Notes under the pieces: generated by a model
Database searches by the model: none
What the model was told of the DNA's origin: nothing
Seen by the model: only the letters and a program-made list of their open reading frames with translations
Program-made: the position numbers and the translations under genes
Assembly (NCBI RefSeq): GCF_903166585.1
Contig: NZ_CAESCM010000001.1
Location: 372,001 to 436,000, forward strand
Direction: 5' to 3'
DNA length: 64,000 nucleotides
Origin: Pedobacter ghigonis
GTDB taxonomy: Bacteria; Bacteroidota; Bacteroidia; Sphingobacteriales; Sphingobacteriaceae
In this document: one piece after another, positions 8,057 through 18,067 of the stretch
Numbering within the stretch: the first letter of the stretch is position 1
Layout of the letters: each line of letters opens with the position of its first letter

Positions 8057-8527
8057 TTAGCTACTAGTATCCCAAGTTTCAGGGTCAATAAAATTTCGAC
8101 CTGGGGTATTCCAGCATGCTTCTGCAGGATCTTCATTTTTATATACTTGAAGATGTAAATGAATACCTGTAATATTTGTTCCGGCTGGAGCCCTTTTTCC
8201 AGTTTTACCCAATATGGTATCTTTGGTCACCTTATCTTTCTCCTTTACCGCAATACTTGAGCAATGAAGATATTGGAGTGTAACTGTTGAATCATGATCT
8301 GGTTTAATGGTAATGGTGCCCCAATCACCCCCTACAGGTGCCACCACTTTACCACTTACCCCCGCCTTAAAATCTTTCTCTACACCACCACTCCCAAAGT
8401 CGGTTCCCTTATGTGGACAACCATCCCGATCTTCTCCAAATTTGGCTGTAATTTTGGTTAAACCAACCTTGGCTGCTGTAAAACCCCCTGAAGTCTTATG
8501 GACAGCATCTTTTTTTCTTTTTTTCAT
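8057..8527 (-). CDS. Small M23-family (LytM-type) peptidase
   Basis: 156 residues. The zinc motif HxxxD is H39-KGT-D43 and the second motif HxH is H123-L-H125 (GIHLHLQV). H88 (QYLHCSS) fits the extra catalytic histidine of LytM. The G-rich strands (GVSGKVVAPVGGDWGTITI) are those of the lysostaphin-like fold. Known family activity: cleaves peptide cross-links in peptidoglycan. There is no signal peptide; the N-terminus is basic (MKKRKKDAVHK), so export would need another route, or the enzyme is delivered by the products of its neighbours. It is the last gene of the operon, 75 bases after the 1534-residue protein. Two extra cysteines (C37, C89) are near the active site. Confidence 0.85.
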   Translation of the reverse strand: MKKRKKDAVHKTSGGFTAAKVGLTKITAKFGEDRDGCPHKGTDFGSGGVEKDFKAGVSGKVVAPVGGDWGTITIKPDHDSTVTLQYLHCSSIAVKEKDKVTKDTILGKTGKRAPAGTNITGIHLHLQVYKNEDPAEACWNTPGRNFIDPETWDTSS

Positions 8528-8602
8528 ATATATTTAGTTTTTTAAGGTTATTACTTTCTTCTCAGCATTGTTAAAAAGTAGCTCTAGTGTATCGCATCAA
8601 TG

Positions 8603-11600
8603 CTAAACTGAAGCCTCTCTCCAAAAAATAAAATTATTGATTACGTTTACTCCATAAACATGTTGAATTTCTCCGTTTACAAGTAATGGCGGCAGATCTG
8701 CTAGCTTTAAACTATTATGGCATTCGATTTCATAAATCACAATTCGATGCTTACCAAACAGCACTTTTTCAAACCAGATACCAAATTGTACCTCAAAGCT
8801 CTGGTCAGCATGAGATAAAGGAAATTTATCCAGGCCAGTTAACAATGGATGGTAACGAAGTTCAACTCCCTGCGCCTCTCTTCCAACATCTGTTCCATCT
8901 AACTTGTATTGCTTTTTAAACAGTTTAGAAGGAATAACTTCCCAAAAGTCGCTATTTCCTTCCTCCTGAACACAAAGTACAAATTCAGATTTAAGTTCTT
9001 TTTTGGCTACATTGTCTTTAAAGTATAGACTGCTAATAGCTCCGGAAAGAGAGAATCTATCAATAGATTTATGCTTGAAGAGTACGAATGGATTTTTAAA
9101 ACTCCTTCTTGGCCTGATAGCAAAGAAATCAGCCTTCACTGGATCTGATACCCGCAAATCTTCTGCATAAGCTGACGCAGTATCAGCCACACTTCCACTC
9201 TGCATTGCATAGTTCGCAGATCGCGGCTGATAGTTAACCAGTCCAAGTTGTATAAAAGGGCTATGAAGGTCTAATTTCGCTTTATTCTTGATCTTTAATT
9301 CAATGTCTATATACCAAAGCCCCTGACTAGCATCATAATCAGGAGTGTAACTGATCATTCCGATTACTTCAGCATTAGAAGTATAAAAGTCATCAAACTT
9401 CGGATCAAACTTTTCAATGTAACGTTCTTCTAAAATATTAGCATCAACATTAAAATTCGCTCTACCGAGTTGATTGTTGGAAAGCGCCAATCGATCTCCA
9501 AAATTGTCCATTACTGAATCTATTCCGGCATGACTTACACAGCCTTTCAATTGATTTCGATAAATAGACTTACCATCGTTGATTAATATTCCCAAACGGC
9601 CATCTTTACCCATCAACGAGTTATGATAGTAAATCCGGTAACGCTCATAATAACTTACAGCAAGTTTCTGATCATCCCTAACAATTAATGGTATAATCTT
9701 TTCTACCACAGGAATCTCTGGTTTTAGATTATTGAAAAGATACCCAGCACTCGCTGTGTTTTCTAAACCTGGTTTAGAATAGCTAATAGGGTTAAAAACC
9801 GTTGCAGGCTTAGTTGTTTCCTTTGACCACCGTCCAAAATACTCCTTATTAATCTGGTTTTTCTCATTGGCATTAATGTCTTCGAAATACGAAACATATT
9901 TGGAGGTATTGCGTACCTTGAAAACTGACGGTGTAAAATAGTGTATTGGAAAAGAAGGCTCAAATTCGAAAACTATGGTATTTTTAAGGTTGCTTGAAGC
10001 AATCTCGTCAGCTCCAATTTTACTTGGATGGGGCGAGGAGGAATCTTCTGGGTTTTTGAACTCATATTTACCCAAAAACACAAAGCCTCCGGTAGCCGCA
10101 TCGTTCTTCTTCTCAGCGATGCTTCTTTGAGCTTTACGCTTATTTAAGCTATAATCCTCCCAAAGACCATATAATTCCAACTCTCCTGTTGGTTGTGTCC
10201 CCTGAACCTGTAGTTCCCCCCAATGGTTAAGGTGTTCAAAATTCAACTCTACTTTCGCCGTTACAGAATTTACAACACGGTTGGGTGTGCCTTTCTTGTA
10301 CTTAGTAAAAAGTATATCCAAAATCTCCGGTTCGAAAAGTGGCTTCTGAAGAGCTGACGTAAAACTTAATACTATCACACCACAATGAAGTGGATTTACA
10401 GTCATATCACTTTCCATTTCCTCTTGTAAAGTTTTGAGCAAAACTGGTGCTTGCTCAAAACAAGCGAAATCTTTATGGTAAGTTGGTCTGCATTCTGCGA
10501 AAATTTGTTTTCCTTCCGGTACATAAATTGTTAATACCTGTGTTTTTAAATCCTTGGCAACATAGGCCGTTTTAGGCTTTGATCGTACGAGCTTAATCGT
10601 CCAAGGCTGTAATTGAGGGTAAAAACCTTTTTTAAGCTCGCAAAACGTGTCGGGATAAATGGTTCTATCCGCACACTGGATACAATCTTTATCATAAAAG
10701 AATTTAAAATTAAAGCCGTTTACGATAGGATCAGGCAGGTAATTTAATTTACCTGAGTAAACCGGAGGTTGAGCAGTCCCACCGCAATAGGCACCACAGT
10801 TCTGTTTGCAGGTTTTCCCTTTTAACTCATCTCCAGGTTTTAATTCGCATTGATATTTGTTATAAAAAGGGTATAGTGCCAAAGAGGAAAGATTTCTACT
10901 TTTAGCGAAGGAATCATTATTTTCAAAGTCATACCACAAATAGGTTTGAAAGGTAGGTACAGGTGGCGGAGATAATAAGCGAATACATTCGTCATTGTTA
11001 AGCAGCGTTCCTTTACGGATTACCAAATCATTCACCGTTTCTCCGGTATACTGTGGTTTAGTTTTTTTGGTGCCAGGATGAAAAATATCTTCGTTCATTG
11101 AAACAATGATATCTTTGATATGCTCATGGCGCAAGAATTTTGCGGGTTCAGAAATATATCCATTTAGTGATGCAGTGTGCTGAATAAGCCAATTCTCGTC
11201 TACCGGTGAATAGCCATTTATGTACTGCATGGCCATTACATATTCATAAGTTCTTGTTTCACTAAACTTTAGGTTTGGCACTGTTTTCTCATCACCTTGC
11301 GATTTGAAAACGAAATCCCTTGCTAACACATACTTTGCATTTACCTTCCTTTTAAAAGGAAAATAATCTTCAGCTATTAGCTTCTTATTTGCCAGAACTA
11401 CAGCTGTTCTTTCTGGTGGCGATGCATTTACTTTTTCTGCAAAGTCCAATACTTCCTCATCTTTTTGGGTTTGTTCATCTTCATACTCCTTTTCATAATG
11501 TTTTAAAGGATTTCGGCTGCTAACGGTTGTGCCATCGAAATGAAATAGAAATCCTGTATTAACCCCTTGTAGTTGAGGATCATTAGTGGCCGGGTCTACC

Positions 11601-13207
11601 ACTAAGCTATTTATAAAAGAGTCGGTATTGATTGCAATATCAGTTTTTTCAAAAACCTTATTTAGTTTTAAGGCTTCTCCAAAATATTCTTTAACCCTAC
11701 TTAATGAATGCCAATTGGAAACAACCTTACCATCTTCTTTGATACGCTGATAAATAACAAATCCGTTTAAAATATCGTGTTCATAAATGTCAGTAGCTGG
11801 CCTGGTTGTTTGATTTGGATCATATTTTAACCACTCTTCATCTGTTACAACTAGCTGATGTCCCTTGGTCTGTATATTAACGACTCGATTATTCAATTTT
11901 GCCGCCGCTTTATTAAGCGTATTCAAGATGATCTGACTGGACTGGATAGCCACTTTTTCAGTAGATTTTAAATTAGGATCAATTGCTGCCTTCGATTTTA
12001 AAAACATTGCGGAATCTAACTTCAGGTTGGCGAGCGTAGGATTCTGCCTGATGCTGTCCTTTGCCTGGGCATAATTACGTACCAAACTCTCCGATTCGTG
12101 CGTAATGATCCTAGTTTTATCTGCAAGTCTTGCAAGTGCACCAGCATAAAATTTTTGATATTCAACATCTATTGGTGCTGGTAGAATTGCGTTAAGACCT
12201 GGTTCCTTTACAACCTTTGTTCTATATTGAAAATCTACATTATCGTTAATTAATTTATGGAGCGGGTTTGTATTGTTAGCTAAAGATAATTCTACACTTA
12301 GTTCACTAGAGTTAAACTCTGATATTGGAATTTCAAAATCAACAAGGGTCCCCAAAAATCTACGAATCCCCAAATTCCCACCAAGTTTATGTACCGCTTC
12401 TTTGATATAAATAGGCTCGTTTATTACAGAGGCGGCTATCCGCTGGAAACCAATCATTAACCTCATTGCTTTTTGATTCTCAGGTGATAGCTTGGCCAGT
12501 GCTTCTGGAGCGAATTTAGTGATCTGATTATGCTTATAAAGATCTGCTGCTTTGCCCATTTCTATAAACCTCAGCTTGTTCGCATCAATATCTGCCTGAT
12601 ACGCAGCTCCAATACCCTCCATTACCGATTTAGGTAATATTTTTGAACTCGCCAAAAGTGGGTGTGATTCGATGCCGATCATTACCCTATCTACACTTTC
12701 TGGAAAAATTGCCTTAGAAGCTAAAAAATTTTTCTTCATGGCCTCGGTTATTGGGGCAATTGTAGGGTAAGCGGAAATGACCAACGGCAGTGGTTGACTT
12801 GGCAAAACCCTAAGAGTATCTGTGCTAGCTGTACCTACCCTTAACGGGTCAACTTCCTTCTTTCTAGGGACGAAACTCTCCTTTGCTACCTCATGGTAAC
12901 CTAAAAATTCGGCCCAGAGTTTTGCTGCATCTTTTGCAGCATTAACATCAAGCTGTTTTCTTGCAATTAGCGGAATATCCTTTCCCTTTGCCTGTCTAAG
13001 GATCAGCTGGCCATTTTTATGCATAAATCTGGCCAATTCAGGAAATTGAAGAACAGTTTCTTTCCACCGGGTAATCTCTTTTTCGTCAGTTTGTTTGCCA
13101 GTTAATACATCATGTTCAGTATTCAGTTCAAAACATAGTGAGAGCTGAAATTTCCCATCCTTAACTTCCCCTGGAACAATGAAAATGTTAAATGTCGTTG
13201 TAGCCAT
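8603..13207 (-). CDS. Very large protein of unknown function (1534 residues)
   Basis: I do not recognise a domain with certainty. There is no signal peptide; the start MATTTFNIFIVPGEVKDG is a beta-strand-like opening. Residues about 150-450 look helical; the rest is mostly beta-rich. A cysteine cluster lies at residues about 785-865 (CELKPG, KTCKQNCGAYCGG, CIQCADRTIYPDTFC), which could be metal-binding or disulphide-linked. A CVSHAGIDSVMDNFGDR segment occurs late. The stop of the upstream 1618-residue gene is only 3 bases before this start, so the two are cotranscribed and probably coupled, and the M23 gene follows. The pairing suggests one large extracytoplasmic complex, but lacking an export signal it may depend on the partner. 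Function unknown. Confidence 0.8.
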   Translation of the reverse strand: MATTTFNIFIVPGEVKDGKFQLSLCFELNTEHDVLTGKQTDEKEITRWKETVLQFPELARFMHKNGQLILRQAKGKDIPLIARKQLDVNAAKDAAKLWAEFLGYHEVAKESFVPRKKEVDPLRVGTASTDTLRVLPSQPLPLVISAYPTIAPITEAMKKNFLASKAIFPESVDRVMIGIESHPLLASSKILPKSVMEGIGAAYQADIDANKLRFIEMGKAADLYKHNQITKFAPEALAKLSPENQKAMRLMIGFQRIAASVINEPIYIKEAVHKLGGNLGIRRFLGTLVDFEIPISEFNSSELSVELSLANNTNPLHKLINDNVDFQYRTKVVKEPGLNAILPAPIDVEYQKFYAGALARLADKTRIITHESESLVRNYAQAKDSIRQNPTLANLKLDSAMFLKSKAAIDPNLKSTEKVAIQSSQIILNTLNKAAAKLNNRVVNIQTKGHQLVVTDEEWLKYDPNQTTRPATDIYEHDILNGFVIYQRIKEDGKVVSNWHSLSRVKEYFGEALKLNKVFEKTDIAINTDSFINSLVVDPATNDPQLQGVNTGFLFHFDGTTVSSRNPLKHYEKEYEDEQTQKDEEVLDFAEKVNASPPERTAVVLANKKLIAEDYFPFKRKVNAKYVLARDFVFKSQGDEKTVPNLKFSETRTYEYVMAMQYINGYSPVDENWLIQHTASLNGYISEPAKFLRHEHIKDIIVSMNEDIFHPGTKKTKPQYTGETVNDLVIRKGTLLNNDECIRLLSPPPVPTFQTYLWYDFENNDSFAKSRNLSSLALYPFYNKYQCELKPGDELKGKTCKQNCGAYCGGTAQPPVYSGKLNYLPDPIVNGFNFKFFYDKDCIQCADRTIYPDTFCELKKGFYPQLQPWTIKLVRSKPKTAYVAKDLKTQVLTIYVPEGKQIFAECRPTYHKDFACFEQAPVLLKTLQEEMESDMTVNPLHCGVIVLSFTSALQKPLFEPEILDILFTKYKKGTPNRVVNSVTAKVELNFEHLNHWGELQVQGTQPTGELELYGLWEDYSLNKRKAQRSIAEKKNDAATGGFVFLGKYEFKNPEDSSSPHPSKIGADEIASSNLKNTIVFEFEPSFPIHYFTPSVFKVRNTSKYVSYFEDINANEKNQINKEYFGRWSKETTKPATVFNPISYSKPGLENTASAGYLFNNLKPEIPVVEKIIPLIVRDDQKLAVSYYERYRIYYHNSLMGKDGRLGILINDGKSIYRNQLKGCVSHAGIDSVMDNFGDRLALSNNQLGRANFNVDANILEERYIEKFDPKFDDFYTSNAEVIGMISYTPDYDASQGLWYIDIELKIKNKAKLDLHSPFIQLGLVNYQPRSANYAMQSGSVADTASAYAEDLRVSDPVKADFFAIRPRRSFKNPFVLFKHKSIDRFSLSGAISSLYFKDNVAKKELKSEFVLCVQEEGNSDFWEVIPSKLFKKQYKLDGTDVGREAQGVELRYHPLLTGLDKFPLSHADQSFEVQFGIWFEKVLFGKHRIVIYEIECHNSLKLADLPPLLVNGEIQHVYGVNVINNFIFWREASV

Positions 13208-13210
13208 GTT

Positions 13211-16200
13211 TTAATGCCTGTAAAATGTGTGATTAAATTTTGTCCATTCACTTGATGTCAAAGCCTGGTACTCATCTTCCAAAAAACTGTAATCGAAGAG
13301 ATCGTTTTCAGTTTCTCTCAGCGTTTTAACCAGGCTAGACAATCCACTGCGTTCATTACTACTTCGTTTACTTTCAGCGCCTGCCAATTTTTTCGAATAG
13401 GAGCCTGTAAAAGATTTTCTTACAAAGCCTAGTTTGGCAGAATAGGTTACCTTGCAGCCTCCTGTCACATAGCTATTGTGGCTTCTTACGTACATATATA
13501 ACTTAGCGGAAGCGCTGATAATCCAAACACTCAATACCCCTTCAGCAACAAAGTAACCTTCCAGAATTACGCCTGTATCATCCTTCCTAAAAAACAGCCC
13601 AATCATAAACCTGACTTCTCCTTTGATTGGCCCTAGCTGAATTCCAACAATGGCTCCCATCTCAATCGCCATTTCTATAGATTTTAACCCATTTTTCGGC
13701 TGGGCGGTCAACGCGCAATAAAATCCCCCTCCATAAATTCCCGCTGCTATCGTTGCTTTAGCTTCAGGTTTTGCCAACATAAAAGTCAGCTCCATGGGTT
13801 TACGATCGAAAAATATTTGCAGGATAACACTAATGGAAATATTAGAGAACATAAAACCAGGTGTAGAAATACTAAACACTGGAGAGGTGTAGCCAATCCC
13901 TACGTTGGTTGGTCGGATCATAATACTAAAACCATCTCCAAGCCCTCCCATCAGTTCTTCTAATTTTTGTACAAAAGATAATGCTCCATCGAACTTCACA
14001 TCCCTTATGCCCACATTCATTTTAGTCTTTACCGATGAGCCTGTTACAAAATTCAGATGAGCAAAATCTACTGTAAGCGCACTTAAAAAGGTAAGACTAA
14101 AGTTCGTTAAAGAATTCTCCGCATAAGTATCGATCCTATCGATAACATTGGGAAAATTCAATGGATTGATATGTACAATTGTTTTTACGTCGGCTTTGAG
14201 CTTGGTTGGCGGGTTAGATTGCGGATTAAATTGAAGAATACCCATGTTAGCGGTTTTAAAATTACCAGTCTCCCATTGATATTTAAACTCTTCAGTTTTA
14301 GGTGTAGTTAAGATTTTTTTGATCCGGTCGAACTCCGCTTTAAGGGCTCTTATTCTACTGATATCAGTTATTCCCTCAAGCCTTGCATACATTTCCTTTT
14401 CGATCTGCTCAACTACGTTTTTGGCCCGATTGACAAGTAAAGCCTCATAAGCTTTGAGATTAGTAGTCAGGGTTGACACTGCCCCATCAAATTCGGTTTT
14501 AAGCGACTCTATCAACCGAGCTTTTTGTGCAGCACCAAATAAATTTATTGCTTTGATTTCATCAGTTATTGCCTTTTCAATTTCTTCAGTAACACTTTTC
14601 TCAATATTGCCAACGCTTTCCCAGGCCGTTTTTAAGGTTTGGAGCTCAGCTTTTGGATCAACTATAAATCCTATGTACTCTTGTAATTTAGCCTCCCTTT
14701 CCTTTGCCTTTTTGATCGCCAAATACTCCGCTTGTTTCAATACGTTCTTTAATTCCGATAGCGTAGTACTTTCTAGATCGGCAAAATCACGCTTCATCTC
14801 TTCGTACTTGTCTACGTAGTAAGAAAAAGAGGCTTTACTTAACAATCTGAGTACACTAAAAAATTGCTCGGCAGCAGCCCTTTCTACCTCATCTGTAATC
14901 CCCACAATCAGTTCGTTATAACAGAGAAGTATCGTTTTTACCTTTTCATATAACGAATTTCGAATTGAATCCTGAAGTTTCGTTAATTGGGTCCGGCGGG
15001 CATTTACCTCTGCTTTCAACGCTACTTCGCCAGCAATATACCGAGCCAATAGTCTATCGTATTTTTCCTGCAACAACAAAATACCTTCAGATAAATCTGT
15101 TTTTGAGAAATAGGTTTCAAAACTTACACCGATCAGTATATCTACCCGACCACTTTTAATATCTGCAAGTGGTTTTTTAAACTGAGCAACCGCAGCATCT
15201 ATATCTGTGAAGACTTTCGAGTCTATGAGCATTAAACGGGCTTTAAGCTCCTCTTCGGAATCGGGTAATTTGGCAATTAGCGCTTTCAATTTGCCTTCAA
15301 AGGTGACCCCATGCGTGGTAAGGTATGCTTTAAAACCGTCAAAATTAGGTCGAAGATTGTAAATCTCCCGAACAACCTCATCTATAGCAGTTTGTTTAGC
15401 TTTAGCTAGTTCTGCATTAAGGTAGTTGAATGCATTTAACCGCTCCTTTTCAAAAGCCAATTTGGCCGCAGTTTTAATTTTATTTACATCGGGAATTAAT
15501 GTCAAAAAATCATTTTTGGCAGCATTTAGTCTTGTGGTTACCTCAAGCAGGGTTGTTTTACCTGCGTCGTAAATATTTTTTAGCCTGATAATCTCTTTGC
15601 TAACCGCTTCAACTTTTGCAATGGCTTCCAATATAATTGGGATATTGGTAAGTTCCTTAACATAAGCTTCAAAATTTTCAATCTGTGCCAAAAGTTTATC
15701 AGCGGCGAAAGCAGGTGTTCCTCCTGCATCAGAAATTTCACCTAAAATACTGATGATGCTGACGCCGACGATTTCTGCATCCGTACTAAAAATATCTATG
15801 GCCTTTAAAACTTTGTCAACTGAAGCATCTTTAGCTAAGTTTTTTTTTTGTTTCCACTGTTCATTTATATCTTCTGGATAGGTAAGTCCCTCTTCACCAA
15901 AAGCAATTAATTTATTCTTGATCCCAGGATTGATCATTCCTCCAGTGCGATCGCCAGCTTCATTAAAAACTTCTTTAATTCTTTGGTAACCATTATTTAA
16001 GGAAGTAATTGTTTCAAGATTAGCATCAGTACCACCAGCAAAATTTCTGATCTTCCCTGCCATGAAATCTGGACATTGTTCTAAAATAACCTTTGCGGGA
16101 TTTCCATTAACTTCAAAAAATCTGGAAAGGTATGCTTTATTGAACTTAATCAGCGATGGCAACGGGCTTTGACTATACTGCTGATAATGATCTATGTAAA

Positions 16201-18067
16201 CCTTTGCACGTGAAATTTGTGGATAGATTACAAAATCGGCCCGATCAAACACATTTTTTATTCCTGGTATTGGGTTGGCTACAGTGAAATAGTAATCGCT
16301 GTACTCAGCTTTTAGTTGATTGATCTTATTATCTATTCCACTGTTTTGGGCATCTAGTGTAGGGTCATCTGGCGTAAAGGCTATCAACTGGTCCTGCAAA
16401 TTCATCCTGAACTTGACACCATCATCAAATTTTGCCATATCCGATGTCAATAGCGATGACAGATCCTTACTACAGAAAAAATCTCTTCTCATGAAGAAAA
16501 TCGGATGTTTTACCGCTTTGTCTGTTTTTTTGCCATTCTGATCATAATAGTCAAATTCCAACTGCATTAGATCAGCATTTGTACCGGAGGAAAATTCAGT
16601 GTATACCCAGAAATTGTTAGCGCAATCCTGTACTACTTTGATCGGAGGGGTTCGTTTAAACCTGGTTGTAATCCTACTAAAATAGACCTGATTATCGTAA
16701 TGTTCAAGCTTTGGCGCTCCAGAAATCTCCTTTGGGGCGGTATACTTAAAATCCACTCGTGGTTTATTCGAAGGCGAAGGAAATGGCTTATCGGTTTCAA
16801 TAATTTCAACAAATTCCTTGTAATCAACGAAACAAACTCCTCCTATTTCTTTTCGTTCAGCAATTTTAACGTGTAATGCTTTTTGAGCTGTGGGTGCAAT
16901 TACCCCTATCCTAGAAACTTTAATAAAATTATCTCTACCATCCTGAAAATGATGCTCGTATTCCACTAGTGAAATGCTTGGATCGATTCCATCAAGGTTA
17001 TGATTTTTATAAGAAAATTTTAAAGTTGCGCCTGATGCCCCCAGTAGGAACGGACCTTTTGCTTTGATATCGAACCGCTCTTCTGTGTTACTTTGTTGAT
17101 TTAAAAACAATAATTCAACTTCATCAAGTAGCGATGGCAAATAATTGTCGTCAGGTATCCCCGCAGTTACGCAAGCACAGGGATCACTTGGACTGGGAAT
17201 TTTAAATTTTGCATCACTAAAAAGACCAATCGCTCTGAGTGCGGGAGGCACAGTTATTGGGGTGGTACCATCAATTTTTTGAATAAACCGCATTTCAAGA
17301 TTCCCTCGCTCTAAAACACGGCGTTTGATTGGCGATTGATCCTTGGGGTAAACAAAAAAAGTTTGATCGGATATCTGATAATCATTTTGCGTTATCGTGA
17401 TAGCGATGTCTTTATTATTCTTATGCGGAGCGATTAATAAACCTGCAGGAAGTTCAAAAAAACTCAAATATCTGGTATCATCACCTAATAATTTGGCAAT
17501 TATGCTCTTGTAATGATCTATTTGAATGAGCGCCTTTTCAAGAGTAGGTTTAATAAAAGCCTGATCCACAACGGCTGGAGAAGCAAATGACTGAAAATTA
17601 CCTTTTTGGTCAAATGTGCTTAAAAGTTTAAAAGCGCTCTGGTTTTCCCAATCCAATAGCTCAGCGGTACGGTACTTGATCTTTCTTTTTTTTAATTTTC
17701 CCTTCCAATCTGGCCAAAGCTCAAAAGCTAGAAATGAGTGTCCTGATAGTTTAGCATCCTGTTGCTTAATGGGGGCAGTGTTTGAAGCTGGCTGAATAAA
17801 ATACTTTTCATGTAGACTTTGGGGTGGCAGCTGGACAACAATAAAAGCATCCTTTGATGTTGGCACTAAATGGTTGCCATCAAACTCAAGGTTAAAGAGA
17901 TAGATACTTAAATTAAGTCCATTCTCTTTGTTGATATGAATCCCTCTGGCGAGAAGCCTACTATTTCGTTCGGTTGGTTCACAGCCCTCGAGCATGCCCA
18001 CCATGGGATAAAGTGCGGCCACTGTACCTGTTTGTACAAGAAATGTGCGCCTTGAAATTTGCTTCAT
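13211..18067 (-). CDS. Very large Tat-signal protein of unknown function (1618 residues)
   Basis: The N-terminus SRRTFLVQTG with a following hydrophobic stretch is a twin-arginine export signal; LEGC at about residue 29 could be a lipobox, though E at -2 is unusual. Residues about 50-720 are mixed, mostly beta. Residues about 720-1270 are long heptad-like helices (many K/E/A/L, e.g. KAREREAKLQ-type stretches), a probable coiled-coil rod. Residues about 1270-1560 are a glycine-rich set of amphipathic beta strands (IAAGIYGGGFYCALT, GPIKGEVRFMIGLFF, LEGYFVAEGVLSVWI). First gene of a three-gene operon. From memory, unchecked, the last region resembles the end of huge uncharacterised proteins in other phyla. 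Rod plus beta region fits a surface or pore-like assembly; this is inference. Confidence 0.8.
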   Translation of the reverse strand: MKQISRRTFLVQTGTVAALYPMVGMLEGCEPTERNSRLLARGIHINKENGLNLSIYLFNLEFDGNHLVPTSKDAFIVVQLPPQSLHEKYFIQPASNTAPIKQQDAKLSGHSFLAFELWPDWKGKLKKRKIKYRTAELLDWENQSAFKLLSTFDQKGNFQSFASPAVVDQAFIKPTLEKALIQIDHYKSIIAKLLGDDTRYLSFFELPAGLLIAPHKNNKDIAITITQNDYQISDQTFFVYPKDQSPIKRRVLERGNLEMRFIQKIDGTTPITVPPALRAIGLFSDAKFKIPSPSDPCACVTAGIPDDNYLPSLLDEVELLFLNQQSNTEERFDIKAKGPFLLGASGATLKFSYKNHNLDGIDPSISLVEYEHHFQDGRDNFIKVSRIGVIAPTAQKALHVKIAERKEIGGVCFVDYKEFVEIIETDKPFPSPSNKPRVDFKYTAPKEISGAPKLEHYDNQVYFSRITTRFKRTPPIKVVQDCANNFWVYTEFSSGTNADLMQLEFDYYDQNGKKTDKAVKHPIFFMRRDFFCSKDLSSLLTSDMAKFDDGVKFRMNLQDQLIAFTPDDPTLDAQNSGIDNKINQLKAEYSDYYFTVANPIPGIKNVFDRADFVIYPQISRAKVYIDHYQQYSQSPLPSLIKFNKAYLSRFFEVNGNPAKVILEQCPDFMAGKIRNFAGGTDANLETITSLNNGYQRIKEVFNEAGDRTGGMINPGIKNKLIAFGEEGLTYPEDINEQWKQKKNLAKDASVDKVLKAIDIFSTDAEIVGVSIISILGEISDAGGTPAFAADKLLAQIENFEAYVKELTNIPIILEAIAKVEAVSKEIIRLKNIYDAGKTTLLEVTTRLNAAKNDFLTLIPDVNKIKTAAKLAFEKERLNAFNYLNAELAKAKQTAIDEVVREIYNLRPNFDGFKAYLTTHGVTFEGKLKALIAKLPDSEEELKARLMLIDSKVFTDIDAAVAQFKKPLADIKSGRVDILIGVSFETYFSKTDLSEGILLLQEKYDRLLARYIAGEVALKAEVNARRTQLTKLQDSIRNSLYEKVKTILLCYNELIVGITDEVERAAAEQFFSVLRLLSKASFSYYVDKYEEMKRDFADLESTTLSELKNVLKQAEYLAIKKAKEREAKLQEYIGFIVDPKAELQTLKTAWESVGNIEKSVTEEIEKAITDEIKAINLFGAAQKARLIESLKTEFDGAVSTLTTNLKAYEALLVNRAKNVVEQIEKEMYARLEGITDISRIRALKAEFDRIKKILTTPKTEEFKYQWETGNFKTANMGILQFNPQSNPPTKLKADVKTIVHINPLNFPNVIDRIDTYAENSLTNFSLTFLSALTVDFAHLNFVTGSSVKTKMNVGIRDVKFDGALSFVQKLEELMGGLGDGFSIMIRPTNVGIGYTSPVFSISTPGFMFSNISISVILQIFFDRKPMELTFMLAKPEAKATIAAGIYGGGFYCALTAQPKNGLKSIEMAIEMGAIVGIQLGPIKGEVRFMIGLFFRKDDTGVILEGYFVAEGVLSVWIISASAKLYMYVRSHNSYVTGGCKVTYSAKLGFVRKSFTGSYSKKLAGAESKRSSNERSGLSSLVKTLRETENDLFDYSFLEDEYQALTSSEWTKFNHTFYRH

